Assembly: GCF_022458895.1 (NCBI RefSeq)
Contig: NZ_JAINFL010000004.1
Location: 310,001 to 374,000 of the forward strand
Origin: Roseihalotalea indica
GTDB lineage: Bacteria > Bacteroidota > Bacteroidia > Cytophagales > Cyclobacteriaceae
DNA: 64,000 nt
Direction of reading: 5' to 3'
The notes under the pieces are model-generated. The model was not told the DNA's origin, made no database searches, and saw only the letters and a list, made by a program, of their open reading frames with translations. Below, piece by piece: positions 32,968 to 42,469 of the stretch (the stretch's first letter is position 1; each line of letters starts with the position of its first letter). The position numbers and the translations under genes are program-made.

Positions 32968-35900
32968 CTATCGCGTTGTAAACGCTTGCTTGTACTGTAA
33001 CAACTCTTCTTTCAGGGCATTACATTGATCTATAGTTTTTGTTATCATTGAAGCATTGGACTCTTCGTCCAAGTCTGATACCTGTTCTAATAGCTGGTTG
33101 ATTGATTTAGCCCCAAACATTTGAAAAGTTGATTTTACCCGATGAATGCTTTCTCGCAGCATTTTGATATCTGAATTTTGGGTATAAGCGGTCAACTCTT
33201 CCACAAATTTCAATATCATTTCTTCATAGTTATTACACAAGTCCAGCATCTCAGTCAGCTCCCCTTCAGCAAGTTGTTCGAGCAATTCAGTATTTATATT
33301 GTGATATTGTACTGCCGATACCTCCGGTTCTTCAGTAGGCATTTGAATGTATGGATCTGCTAAAGGCGAGTCTATTGGTCTTTCATCTTCTCGTTCCAGG
33401 TAATGTTGCATACGAGAAAACAACTCTTGCGGCACAAACGGTTTAGAGATGAAATCATTCATTCCCACAGAAAGCACGTAGTCTTTTGTTGACGACTCAA
33501 CAGAAGCAGTCAGAGCGATAATGGGTGTTGGTACCCTATTGGTTTCAGTTTCCCACACTCGAATGTTTTTGGTAGCTTCAATACCATCCATCATCGGCAT
33601 CTGAAGATCCATCAGCACCAGATCGTAGTTATTCTTCTGCACTTTTGCTACCGCATCGGCACCGTTATCTGCCGTATCCAGCTCTACCTGCCACTTTACG
33701 ATAAATCGTGCAGCCACATATTGGTTAACGAAGTTATCTTCAACCAGCAAGACTCGTGCTCCCCGAAGATTCCCCATGTAATTCTCACCACTATCAACTG
33801 AAAAGTTGTTCGAAGAAATTGCTTTCTTTCGGCTTTTTCCGAGCTTGAGAATAAAGTAAAAGTTTGACCCCACTCCTTCCTCACTCTTCACCTGAATTTC
33901 ACTTTCCTGCAATTCAAGCAGTTTTTTGGTAATAGCCAACCCAAGTCCCGTACCTCCAAATTTTCGGGTTGTGCTGCTACTGGCTTGTGAAAATTCCTCG
34001 AAAATAGTGACAATTTTATCTTCCGCTATACCGATGCCTGTATCATGGACTTCAAATTGAACCATGATCGTGTCAGAAGTTTCTTCTTTTAGTTCTACAT
34101 CAATTGATACCTGTCCTTTTGATGTAAATTTTACGGCATTACTGGTAAGATTATTTATGATTTGTCCTAGTCGCACTGGGTCACCAACGACCATTTCTGG
34201 TACGTCATCATCCCACCTTAATTTCATCTTCACCTGCTTTTCCTGGGCTTTGATACCTTGCGCGGATTTAATTCCCTGCATCAGGTCTTTAAGATTGAAA
34301 TCAATAGATTCCAGGCTGATCTTGCCAGCTTCTATTTTGCTAAAATCCAATATATCATTGATCAGGGACAGCAGTAAATCCGCTGAAAACTTCAGGGTTT
34401 GAAGGGAGTTGATTTGATCCTCGCGTGGTTCTTCTTCCAGTAGTAGGTGGGCCATACCAACCACGGCATTCATCGGAGTCCGGATCTCGTGCGACATGGT
34501 AGATAGAAAGTCGGTTTTTGCCTGAGTAGCTTCTTCTGCTTCCCGGCGGGCGGCAACCAGTTGTCGTTCATTAGCATATCGTTCCAGGGTGGTGCCTACC
34601 CACCGAGCCACCAGATGCATAAAATCTATATCTTCCTGGGTGAATTGCACTAATCTTTTCTCAGGAGAAGTGAAGCTAATCGCTCCATACTTTTTGCCAG
34701 AAACCCAGATAGGAGAACCGATATAAGCCTCCATTTGAAATTTCCTGTAACAGGGGTGAGAAACATATTTTGAATCCATCATGCTTTGGATGGCTATGGT
34801 ATCCTCTAGCTCATAGGTAATGCTGCAATAGCTACACTCATATTCAAATTGGGTTCCTTCTATCTGAATTTCATCATCTCTACTAATTGCATACTCAACC
34901 TGATAATCAGTATTAGTAATATGACTGATGATACCCAAAGGAAGGTCAAAATAGTCAGCTACTGATAACAGCACTTCCTGCAACTGTTCGTTCAAAGATA
35001 ATTGATGATTAGAGCTAATTGCTGTCAGAATTTTGAGGCCATTTTGATGCCGTTTTAAGGATAACTCAGACAGTTTCCGCTGAGTGATATCCTCGGTGGT
35101 CATCATTAGTCCTCCAATCTGGCTCTTTTCTTTATACCAAGGCCTTACCTCCCAGCGAATCCACCGTTCAGTACCATCTTCCAGCAACATACGGTCTTCA
35201 TCCTGCCGTTTTACTTCTCCTTTCAGGCATGCCTGATGGATATCCTTCCAAACCGGATTTTCTTCAGGAAAAACATCGTAGTGTGATTTACCTATTATTG
35301 TATCGTCTTCAATTCCATAATCGGCCATCCATTGCTTGCTTACTGTAATATACCGCATACTGGTATCAAAAATTGCCATAGCAACCGGTGCCTGCTTTAT
35401 GAATGCAGATAATTGATTTTCGGCATTCTTAATTTTGGAAACGTTAATCGCAAACACAAAACCAAACTCAACTTCTTCTCCTGCTGAAGCTATCGGGATG
35501 ATCTTGACGTAATAACTACTTCCCCGGTAGGCCAATTCCCGCTCAATGACTTGCCCATTGAGTACTGCTCGATAGCATGGTTCAAGTATTTTTACTTCTT
35601 GTGGGGTTTGTAGATCAAATAATGTTTTTCCAACAAATTTATCTTTTTCTCCCGGCAGCAGATCACTCCCCTCGGCCAAGGTATACTTTAAATTCCGATC
35701 AAACATGAAAAAATGAGACCCAGGAATGATTTGAGCGTAATGTCGGAAAACTTCAGGATCTTCGAATTGACTGTCGTTTTTTAGGCCCTCTTCTTTGATC
35801 TCAACTGTGCCAACTACAGCTATTGGTTTTTGAGCAGCATCCCATTCAATAACCTGTCCTTTGCTACAAACCCGTAACTCCTTCCCACGGGAATTCAGCA

Positions 35901-36231
35901 TATTCATGCTAAAAGAAAAAGACGCAAACTTTCCCTGACGGATACCATCAATATAATTTTGAAAACACCTGTAGGAAGGTGATGGAAGCAGTTTTTTCCA
36001 ACTAATTAAGTCATTGCTTAAGTCATCTTCATTGTATCCTAGAAGCTGACAAAAGCCTAGGCTGAAATGCCAGTTATTTGACTCAATCTGCCAATACCAA
36101 TAACCATTATTAAGCTCATCAGCAATCTGTTCAAGCAGATATTCTTTTTCGGCTAGTTGCTTCTCTAAGTGTGCAATTTTCTCAATAGCACTTTGTAAAT
36201 CGGTTGTTTTGGCTACAGCTGCTTTTTGCAT
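32968..36231 (-). CDS. Hybrid sensor histidine kinase (PAS-PAS-PAS-GAF-HisKA-HATPase-REC-HPt)
   Basis: A ~1087-residue soluble hybrid kinase. The start at 36231 is preferred over one eight codons earlier because a perfect AAGGAGG lies 5 bases before it. Three PAS-like sensor domains fill residues ~40-390 (WMADYGIEDDTIIGKSHYDVFPEENPVW is typical), then a GAF domain (~400-560). The dimerisation box is FLSTMSHEIRTPMNAVVG (phospho-His near 580), followed by HATPase boxes LTSNAVKFTSKG, DTGIGIAEDK and GTGLGLAITKKLLEL. A receiver (LVLMDLQMPMMDG, Asp near 872) and a C-terminal HPt (SIHRVKSTFQMFGA, His near 1030) complete an internal phosphorelay. No membrane helices are seen and the output partner is not in the window. 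Confidence 0.93.
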   Translation of the reverse strand: MQKAAVAKTTDLQSAIEKIAHLEKQLAEKEYLLEQIADELNNGYWYWQIESNNWHFSLGFCQLLGYNEDDLSNDLISWKKLLPSPSYRCFQNYIDGIRQGKFASFSFSMNMLNSRGKELRVCSKGQVIEWDAAQKPIAVVGTVEIKEEGLKNDSQFEDPEVFRHYAQIIPGSHFFMFDRNLKYTLAEGSDLLPGEKDKFVGKTLFDLQTPQEVKILEPCYRAVLNGQVIERELAYRGSSYYVKIIPIASAGEEVEFGFVFAINVSKIKNAENQLSAFIKQAPVAMAIFDTSMRYITVSKQWMADYGIEDDTIIGKSHYDVFPEENPVWKDIHQACLKGEVKRQDEDRMLLEDGTERWIRWEVRPWYKEKSQIGGLMMTTEDITQRKLSELSLKRHQNGLKILTAISSNHQLSLNEQLQEVLLSVADYFDLPLGIISHITNTDYQVEYAISRDDEIQIEGTQFEYECSYCSITYELEDTIAIQSMMDSKYVSHPCYRKFQMEAYIGSPIWVSGKKYGAISFTSPEKRLVQFTQEDIDFMHLVARWVGTTLERYANERQLVAARREAEEATQAKTDFLSTMSHEIRTPMNAVVGMAHLLLEEEPREDQINSLQTLKFSADLLLSLINDILDFSKIEAGKISLESIDFNLKDLMQGIKSAQGIKAQEKQVKMKLRWDDDVPEMVVGDPVRLGQIINNLTSNAVKFTSKGQVSIDVELKEETSDTIMVQFEVHDTGIGIAEDKIVTIFEEFSQASSSTTRKFGGTGLGLAITKKLLELQESEIQVKSEEGVGSNFYFILKLGKSRKKAISSNNFSVDSGENYMGNLRGARVLLVEDNFVNQYVAARFIVKWQVELDTADNGADAVAKVQKNNYDLVLMDLQMPMMDGIEATKNIRVWETETNRVPTPIIALTASVESSTKDYVLSVGMNDFISKPFVPQELFSRMQHYLEREDERPIDSPLADPYIQMPTEEPEVSAVQYHNINTELLEQLAEGELTEMLDLCNNYEEMILKFVEELTAYTQNSDIKMLRESIHRVKSTFQMFGAKSINQLLEQVSDLDEESNASMITKTIDQCNALKEELLQYKQAFTTR

Positions 36232-36252
36232 AAAATCCTCCTTCGATTTAAG

Positions 36253-36260
36253 CAAAAATA
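36253..36260 (-). promoter_or_regulatory. Candidate -7 box (TATTTTTG) of the hybrid kinase gene
   Basis: On the reverse strand TATTTTTG fits TAnnTTTG. It overlaps the earlier possible ATG at 36255 and would start RNA near 36246, supporting the start at 36231. No -33 element found. Confidence 0.35.
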
Positions 36261-36360
36261 GGCTTTACCATACGTCTTTTCCTGCTTATTTTAATGAAGC
36301 TCTAGCATCTGTACTGTATCGGAATTTTCTAACTGGTTTTCATTAGTAGTAAGAATATTC

Positions 36361-38022
36361 TCAATCAATAACTGCTACATCAAACGCGCTATTTAATATC
36401 TGTCCGTTGCGCTTCATCTGAATCCAGATGCGATAGTCACCGCTTTCAGGAAACACATAAGGAAATGTTACTGTAGAGTGCCCTGTATGTTCGGAATCTT
36501 CCTGAAAATTATGGTCCATACCAGCCATTAAGAAACGCTCTCGCTCCTCATATTCCATTGCCTGAATAGAAGACATCAACTGATCGATGCTATCGGCAAA
36601 ATGAACCGGATCGGGTAATTGTGGCAAATTCTGATCTTGAGAAATACGACTGGTAAGCACTTCCTGCGAGGCCATAGAATAATTGCCTACCGGGTGAAGA
36701 TGTACGTATACACTGCCGTCGTTTTTGAAAACAACCATGTGCCCCATCATTCCCATATAAGGTTCTAAATTCGCTGGTTCACCTTCAGGATTCTGGATAG
36801 CGAAGGTCATTGGGTAAAGTTTTCCCGCTACGATGGGCTCATTCGCCTGGTGTTCCCACACTGCTGTTGACCCGTCGGGCAACGTAGTTTCTACGCCCGG
36901 CTTTCCGCACACCACAATCGCTGGTGCCTGAAGCTGAGGCTGAGCTTTTTGTACCGGGTTTGATATGATGTAGGTATCGTCCGGATCAGCGAAAAGCTTA
37001 TTTTCACGATCAGAAACTAATTTTGTGGACACTAGTGGAGCTTCAATATCAATAGTATCTACAATGGTCTCGGCGAAGCCATTCCAACGTACCACATCGG
37101 CATATATAAAATATCTACCCTCCGGCAAGGGGGGCAAGTTAACCTGATATGTGACGGTATCTTTTCGCTGGGGATGCAGATGAGCAAAAGCATCCAGGCT
37201 TCCTTCTCTGATCAGGAACATGTGCATCAGCTTTCCGTGGTCTGGAATAAGATAGCTGGCCCGGCTGCTCTGCCCGCGATACGACAGGTAGGCGGTATCA
37301 ATTTCAAAGTTAAGAATCTGCCCAGCCTCGCCATTGAGAATAGAAGAAGTGGCCTGATAGGGTTTATACATATATTGGCGATAATTATCTGCCCAATTGT
37401 CCCACCAGGTTTTACCTCCGTATAATACCATTCCAAGCACTACTACCGCAACTCCCGCCCCTACCCAACGCTTTCGGCGATAGTGAGTAGTCATCGGCTG
37501 ATCTGGATTGAGCATTCCATCACTTACACTCACACTGACGATGGTTACCATAAGCACAACCAGGAAAATACCCAAGCCAGCCAGAATCCAGCCCAACTGA
37601 GGCTCCATTTCTTTTTGAGCAGTGGATGCTGCCATTACAGGCACAAGCACCACACCTTTGCCCAAACTTCCTTCCACAGTTATTTCCAGGCTGGCTGTAC
37701 CACTCGACATCAGCCATACCATGCCATCATACTGACTTGGGTTTTCAGCAGAAACTGTGGCTTCATCCGGAGAAGGCGAGCCTTCATCGCCGGCATACCA
37801 GTAGATAGGTTTCACCCAGATATGCTCAATATCTCCGTTCTCAACAAATATTTGAACCTGAGCCGTGCCGGGAATTACATCGGGTGGGTTCACGCTCGCC
37901 AATAAACGGTAAGGGCCAGCGTTTCCCTCAAATACTACCCCCGGACTACCTACATGGGCCTGAACGTTGATACTCAGGGTCAAGACCACTATCAGGGCAC
38001 CGATAATGTGTAAAATTTTCAT
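36361..38022 (-). CDS. PmoB/AmoB-like extracytoplasmic copper protein (putative), 553 residues
   Basis: Predicted layout: signal peptide (1-22) with a good cleavage site NVQA|HVGSPG that would leave His23 as the mature N-terminus, then a beta-rich domain (~23-130), two membrane helices (~143-163, 187-203), and a long extracytoplasmic region. That region holds two related repeats, GKLMHMFLI...FAHLHP (264-284) and GMMGHMVVF...YVHLHP (424-444), then a YtkA-like strand-rich end. Signal peptide, N-terminal His, cupredoxin-like domain, two helices and C-terminal domain is the layout of PmoB/AmoB. The N-domain has only one other His (His67), so the PmoB H-x-H pair is not conserved in place. It lies 18 bases after the PmoC-like gene, where pmoB is expected. 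Homology to PmoB is inference; alternatively a FixH/YtkA-like metal protein. Confidence 0.6.
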   Translation of the reverse strand: MKILHIIGALIVVLTLSINVQAHVGSPGVVFEGNAGPYRLLASVNPPDVIPGTAQVQIFVENGDIEHIWVKPIYWYAGDEGSPSPDEATVSAENPSQYDGMVWLMSSGTASLEITVEGSLGKGVVLVPVMAASTAQKEMEPQLGWILAGLGIFLVVLMVTIVSVSVSDGMLNPDQPMTTHYRRKRWVGAGVAVVVLGMVLYGGKTWWDNWADNYRQYMYKPYQATSSILNGEAGQILNFEIDTAYLSYRGQSSRASYLIPDHGKLMHMFLIREGSLDAFAHLHPQRKDTVTYQVNLPPLPEGRYFIYADVVRWNGFAETIVDTIDIEAPLVSTKLVSDRENKLFADPDDTYIISNPVQKAQPQLQAPAIVVCGKPGVETTLPDGSTAVWEHQANEPIVAGKLYPMTFAIQNPEGEPANLEPYMGMMGHMVVFKNDGSVYVHLHPVGNYSMASQEVLTSRISQDQNLPQLPDPVHFADSIDQLMSSIQAMEYEERERFLMAGMDHNFQEDSEHTGHSTVTFPYVFPESGDYRIWIQMKRNGQILNSAFDVAVID

Positions 38023-38040
38023 ACTGTTATCTGTAAATTG

Positions 38041-39255
38041 TTAGCGGCGCACCTGCTGCATCCATTTTCCCCAATATAGGCCCAATCGGGTGGTCAGAAT
38101 AGACAATCCCGCAGCGATAAGCAATCCCTTCACCAGGGGCCAACCTGAGGTGATCATCCAGGGAGCGTAGGCATATCGATATTCCCAGTCTGGGTTGCTG
38201 CCGAAATACCATGTTTCTACACCAAAAAAGCCATTACGGGCATAAGCCGACATAAGAAAATCTCCGAACGGCCATTGAACCATCACAAAAATCATAATAA
38301 ATAACGGGCCAGCTACCAAAGCCGTCAGCCAGTCATTTCTACCCGCAAAACGATTTAGTATCAAATCAATAGCCAATGCAGGAAAAATAATAAGCAAGGG
38401 AAAATCAAAAGCCTGAAAGTGATCAATGTGATTTAAAATGGGCCCAAGCTTCGGTTGAGCCGGAAATAGTGGAAGGACCCAGACCATCACCATTAATAAC
38501 ACCGTGTAAACTGCCGTAGTGATCGTAGCAGCCCACTTCAGTTTGGATGAGCGGGCAATAGCACTGAGCAGGAAGGTATATAATCCTCCACCGATCATAT
38601 AAAAACTGCTCCGGTGCATATCATGCCGTGACTGGTATTCGGATATGATGGTATACAACATGGTTAAGAAAAAGCCAGCTGCCAGCACATAGAAAAACTG
38701 AAGTCGTTGGCTACGCTTAAGCTGAAGTTCAGGAGACAGTTTCACTGGATCTTCGCGGTTTTGCAACGCTAGCACACTAATAATAGCTCCAAACTGGATT
38801 GTCATCATCCCCAAAGCCAGCACCGTATGCGGAGGTGACAGAATGGTTACATCCAGCCCATATGTATTGTGCCACCAATCGTCAAAGGGCGCTGAGGTAA
38901 GCATAGCAAAAGCTCCCCAGATGCAAAACAATGCACCCAGCGAGCTATAGAAAATACCCCAGAAATGTACTGACTGCTGCTTTTGCAATTGAGATGCTGT
39001 AAAGGATGTTCTCAGCACCTGATAGCCAGAAAACGTTCCGGCAATGACCGCTCCCAGATACATAGCCAGATGGGGAGCGGAGAAAAGACCGTCTCGGCCA
39101 ATGCTCATATGCCAGGAAATATCCCAAATCAACCCGATAATGATACTAAATGAAGCAAAGACAGTTGCATAGATAAACACAGGAATGCCCAGCAACAGTG
39201 AATGGGTGCGCTGCTCTGGAACCGACAGGGACCGGGTAGTAAGAGTAGTTTCCAT
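38041..39255 (-). CDS. PmoC/AmoC-like copper membrane monooxygenase subunit, apparent C-A fusion (putative)
   Basis: A 404-residue protein with about ten membrane helices. Residues 45-62 read DISWHMSIGRDGLFSAPH, matching the PmoC copper site (as I recall it for Methylococcus, DGTWHQTIVRDTDFTPSH, ligands Asp156/His160/His173) with identical D-x3-H-x12-H spacing and shared W, R, D, F. Residues 125-143 read DDWWHNTYGLDVTILSPPH, matching PmoC NEWGHTFWFMEELFVAPLH (Asn227, His231, His245) with the same 14-residue His-His step. The stretch after ~180 (LKWAAT; FPLLIIFPA; TALVAG; QWPFGDFL; PDWEYRY) resembles PmoA in order. PmoC is ~260 residues and PmoA ~250, so a compact C-A fusion is plausible. Substrate (methane, ammonia, other alkane, or none) cannot be told. 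Confidence 0.68.
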   Translation of the reverse strand: METTLTTRSLSVPEQRTHSLLLGIPVFIYATVFASFSIIIGLIWDISWHMSIGRDGLFSAPHLAMYLGAVIAGTFSGYQVLRTSFTASQLQKQQSVHFWGIFYSSLGALFCIWGAFAMLTSAPFDDWWHNTYGLDVTILSPPHTVLALGMMTIQFGAIISVLALQNREDPVKLSPELQLKRSQRLQFFYVLAAGFFLTMLYTIISEYQSRHDMHRSSFYMIGGGLYTFLLSAIARSSKLKWAATITTAVYTVLLMVMVWVLPLFPAQPKLGPILNHIDHFQAFDFPLLIIFPALAIDLILNRFAGRNDWLTALVAGPLFIMIFVMVQWPFGDFLMSAYARNGFFGVETWYFGSNPDWEYRYAYAPWMITSGWPLVKGLLIAAGLSILTTRLGLYWGKWMQQVRR

Positions 39256-39337
39256 GGTGGGAGGTTCAGATTTACTTTATGATTAAAGTTGTGATTTCTC
39301 AAATATGCAAATTTTTTACTGAAGATTGACTTGGTGC

Positions 39338-39345
39338 CAAACGTA
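39338..39345 (-). promoter_or_regulatory. Candidate -7 box (TACGTTTG) of the PmoC-like operon
   Basis: On the reverse strand TACGTTTG fits TAnnTTTG, 82 bases before the PmoC-like start. A TTTG on the same strand at 39364-39361 lies 15 bases upstream of it, a little closer than the usual 17-23. Confidence 0.45.
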
Positions 39346-39415
39346 TTAAAGGCCATACAGCAAAAAATAAACTAAATTGTTACCCTAGCCGTTCGGCTAA
39401 CAGATTTACTTTACT

Positions 39416-41506
39416 ATGCTATATATGCGCCCCGCTATTCTAATTTTGCTATTGTTTTGCCTTTTGACCACTGCCTGCGCCCAATCGGATAACACTTCGG
39501 AAGGAAACAGACTGATTCATGAAAGTAGCCCTTACCTTCTTCAACATGCTCACAACCCGGTTGACTGGTACCCTTGGGGTGATGAGGCTTTTGAGAAAGC
39601 AACCGAAGAGGGAAAACTGGTAATTATCAGCATTGGATATGCCGCCTGCCACTGGTGCCACGTGATGGAGCATGAGAGCTTTGAGGATTCTGCCGTTGCT
39701 GCTTACATGAACGAGCATTTTGTCTCAATTAAGGTAGATCGGGAAGAGCGCCCTGATGTAGATCAGGTGTATATGAATGCTGCCCAGTTGCTTACTGGAC
39801 GAGGTGGTTGGCCTCTCAATGCCGTAGCCCTGCCAGATGGAAAACCTTTTTTTGCGGGTACGTATCTGCCGAAAGATCAATGGGTACAGGTATTGCACAA
39901 ACTCGTGGAGACATATCAGAACGACGCGCCCCGGCTCAAAACTATCGCGGCGCAGGTGACTGAAGGGGTGCAGACTATCGATCAGATAGCACCATCAACC
40001 ACTCCGCCTACCTACACGGCCAACACCCTTGATGGCCTGTTTGAAACCTGGGAAGCTTCTCTGGATTTTAAAGAAGGAGGAATGAAAGGCGCCCCTAAAT
40101 TTCCGATGCCGGTTAACCTGGAATACCTGATGCGGTACTATTATCATTCGGGCAATGAAAAGGCGAAGCAAGCTCTGCTAATTACACTAGACAAAATGGC
40201 ATTAGGTGGTATTTATGACCACTTGGGTGGCGGATTTGCCCGCTACTCTACTGATACTCAATGGAAAGTGCCACATTTTGAGAAGATGTTATATGACAAT
40301 GCTCAACTGGTTAGTTTGTATAGTCATGCTTTCCAGTTGACAGGTGATTCACTTTATAAGGATGTTGTATATGAAACATTAGCTTTTATTGAACGAGAAA
40401 TGAGCTCGCCTGAAGGAGCATTCTACTCATCGTTAGATGCGGATAGTGAAGGTGAAGAAGGAAAATTTTACGTTTGGGAGGCCGGGGAATTTGACGAAGT
40501 ACTTGATCAGAATGCTGAACAATTTAAAAACTTTTTTCAGGTCTCAGCAAGTGGAAATTGGGAGAATGGACACAATATTCTACACCTGAGCCAACGTTTT
40601 GATGACTTTGCCCGCACCAATAACCTTTCTCCTAAGCAATTTAGAGTAGACCTCCAGAGGGCAAAGTCCGCACTTTTACAGCGGCGCGGACAGCGAGCAC
40701 GGCCAGGATTGGATACTAAAGTGCTTACATCCTGGAATGCTCTTATGCTTAATGGTTATATAGATGCCTACCGGGCATTTGGTGAAGAACGGTTCCTTAA
40801 TACCGCCATCAAGAATGCTGAATTTCTTCGAAGCACTATGATGAACCAGGATTTTACCCTCCAGCGAAATTATAAGGAAGGAATAGTTACCATCCCAGCA
40901 TTTTTAGACGACTATGCTTTTCTTATACAAGCTTACATTAACTTATATCAGGCAACTTTTGATGAATCATGGTTACATACTGCCAAGTCTCTCACTGACT
41001 ATGTATTAGATCATTTCGATGACGAGTCCAGCCCTTTGCTCTATTACACTTCAGACAACCACCCATCATTAATAGCTCGGCAGAAGGAGCTGGATGATAA
41101 TGTTATTCCAGCTTCCAATTCTGTTATAGCCAATAATTTATGGCTTTTAGGGACGCTTTTTTATGAAGACGACTATCTGGCCAGGGCAAATGCTATGCTG
41201 GAAGCCATTTACCCCAATTTGCTTCAGTACCCTAATTACTACGCCAATTGGGCGAGATTGCTCTCTAATGTGGTCAACGAACCATACGAAGTAGCCATTG
41301 TAGGAGACAATTTTCAAGTTCAGCGACAGGAATTTGATAAGCACTTTTTACCCAATGTCATTTATTTAGGTGGGTACGATGAAGGAACTCTTATACTATT
41401 GGAAAATAAGTTAGTTAATGGTAAGACAATGATTTATGTATGTCAACAGAAGGTGTGCCAACTACCGGTTACCCAAGTTCAAATGGCATTGGATCAACTT
41501 AATTAG
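39416..41506 (+). CDS. Thioredoxin-domain DUF255 protein (YyaL/SPATA20 family)
   Basis: A 696-residue protein with a lipoprotein signal ([11 protein letters not shown], Cys21). The N-terminal thioredoxin-like DUF255 domain shows the signature [24 protein letters not shown] (read in parts), [18 protein letters not shown] with a C-x-x-C pair (78-81), and [17 protein letters not shown]. The rest is an (alpha/alpha)6 barrel related to N-acylglucosamine epimerases ([58 protein letters not shown]). Most family members are cytoplasmic; the lipobox puts this one outside the cytoplasm. Two close start codons (39416, 39425) are both possible. Reaction unknown. It diverges from the PmoC-like gene. Confidence 0.92.
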   Translation: MLYMRPAILILLLFCLLTTACAQSDNTSEGNRLIHESSPYLLQHAHNPVDWYPWGDEAFEKATEEGKLVIISIGYAACHWCHVMEHESFEDSAVAAYMNEHFVSIKVDREERPDVDQVYMNAAQLLTGRGGWPLNAVALPDGKPFFAGTYLPKDQWVQVLHKLVETYQNDAPRLKTIAAQVTEGVQTIDQIAPSTTPPTYTANTLDGLFETWEASLDFKEGGMKGAPKFPMPVNLEYLMRYYYHSGNEKAKQALLITLDKMALGGIYDHLGGGFARYSTDTQWKVPHFEKMLYDNAQLVSLYSHAFQLTGDSLYKDVVYETLAFIEREMSSPEGAFYSSLDADSEGEEGKFYVWEAGEFDEVLDQNAEQFKNFFQVSASGNWENGHNILHLSQRFDDFARTNNLSPKQFRVDLQRAKSALLQRRGQRARPGLDTKVLTSWNALMLNGYIDAYRAFGEERFLNTAIKNAEFLRSTMMNQDFTLQRNYKEGIVTIPAFLDDYAFLIQAYINLYQATFDESWLHTAKSLTDYVLDHFDDESSPLLYYTSDNHPSLIARQKELDDNVIPASNSVIANNLWLLGTLFYEDDYLARANAMLEAIYPNLLQYPNYYANWARLLSNVVNEPYEVAIVGDNFQVQRQEFDKHFLPNVIYLGGYDEGTLILLENKLVNGKTMIYVCQQKVCQLPVTQVQMALDQLN

Positions 41507-41947
41507 AAACTACGACCGTCATCTTAAGAATATCAGGTTAAAATACATGCTTCCATCTCTGGTTATGACAATAATTCTCACAAAGAGTTTATGTGAACTA
41601 CGGCACAACAATCTGACAACTTTTCTAACTCACCACTAAACTGTCAATTATCTTTTACCAAGATTTTTCTCTGGATTTTACCACATTTAGGCACTCCCTA
41701 TTTTTATGAGTATTTCTTACTAAGAAAGCTTAAATATTAAATATATATTAATAATATCAGTAAATCATCAGTTATTTTTATAATATTTTTACTTACAAAG
41801 TAAGTTTTATATCGTTTATATATGTATCTTTGTTTATAGTCATTACATGATAGCGTTCAAAATTGCTGATAGTAAAGACTATTCTCAGATGACAATATTT
41901 GATGTAAGATTGATGTAATTTATTAACTTTTTCAACAGGATTTATTC
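41507..41947. other. AT-rich intergenic region with a candidate promoter
   Basis: A 441-base, strongly AT-rich gap. A 67-residue frame running out of the end of the preceding gene is considered spurious. The only element I support is TATCTTTG at 41825-41832. Confidence 0.5.
41825..41832 (+). promoter_or_regulatory. -7 box TATCTTTG before the 148-residue gene
   Basis: Perfect TAnnTTTG match, 115 bases before the start codon at 41948, implying a leader of about 108 bases. No clear -33 TTG. Confidence 0.45.
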
Positions 41948-42394
41948 ATGTACAGAATCATTAACAGTTTGGCCAGTGCTGAGTTTAATCGTAAACTCAG
42001 AGCTGTGGAAGTCAATTTTAATGGCTACGGCGAGTCTTTCCTTTACCATGAAACCATGGATATTGCTATGAACATTGCAGTTATCCATGACTCTAATAAG
42101 TGGTTATTCATTAAGGACTCATTTCGTGATATTGACTCTTATGAGTTTCTCTACTTTGTAAGAAAGTGGTCCAAAACATGTAGTGAGTTGTTTGACCCTC
42201 TATCACCTAATTCTGTTTGCCAGGTGGCTCTATTGACATCACCTGACTCACATCATAAGCTGTTAAACGAACAAGAGTGGATTCGCAGGCCAACGTCTAA
42301 ATTTAGCAACCTAAACCTAAAAGTATTTTGTGATCAGGAAGAGGCTCACGCATTTTTAGGGAAAAAAATTCACCGTGAATTAGCAAATTTTTAA
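41948..42394 (+). CDS. Hypothetical protein, 148 residues (possibly STAS/SpoIIAA-like)
   Basis: A soluble protein without signal peptide. The alternation of strands and helices (LRAVEVNFNGYGESFLYHETMDIAMNIAVIHDSNKWLFIKDSFRDID; VCQVALLTSPDSHHKLLN; KVFCDQEEAHAFLGKKI) recalls the small STAS/SEC14-like fold common in Cytophagales proteins of this length, whose final helix often follows an F-x-D/x-E-E-A-x-x-W/F-L pattern as here (EEAHAFL). That likeness is structural guesswork. It is preceded by an AT-rich leader with a TAnnTTTG box and followed 75 bases later by a small basic protein gene. Confidence 0.7.
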   Translation: MYRIINSLASAEFNRKLRAVEVNFNGYGESFLYHETMDIAMNIAVIHDSNKWLFIKDSFRDIDSYEFLYFVRKWSKTCSELFDPLSPNSVCQVALLTSPDSHHKLLNEQEWIRRPTSKFSNLNLKVFCDQEEAHAFLGKKIHRELANF

Positions 42395-42469
42395 AACCTT
42401 TTCGCTCTTTCTAACGAATAATAGAGTACATTTTTTTATTTGACATCATTTTTTAAACTATTATTTGCC

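Noticed and set aside
37483..37905. 140-residue forward frame
   Set aside because: Antisense to the PmoB-like gene, with His/Thr/Gln-rich composition typical of shadow frames.
41436..41639. 67-residue forward frame
   Set aside because: It starts inside the end of the DUF255 gene and runs into AT-rich spacer.
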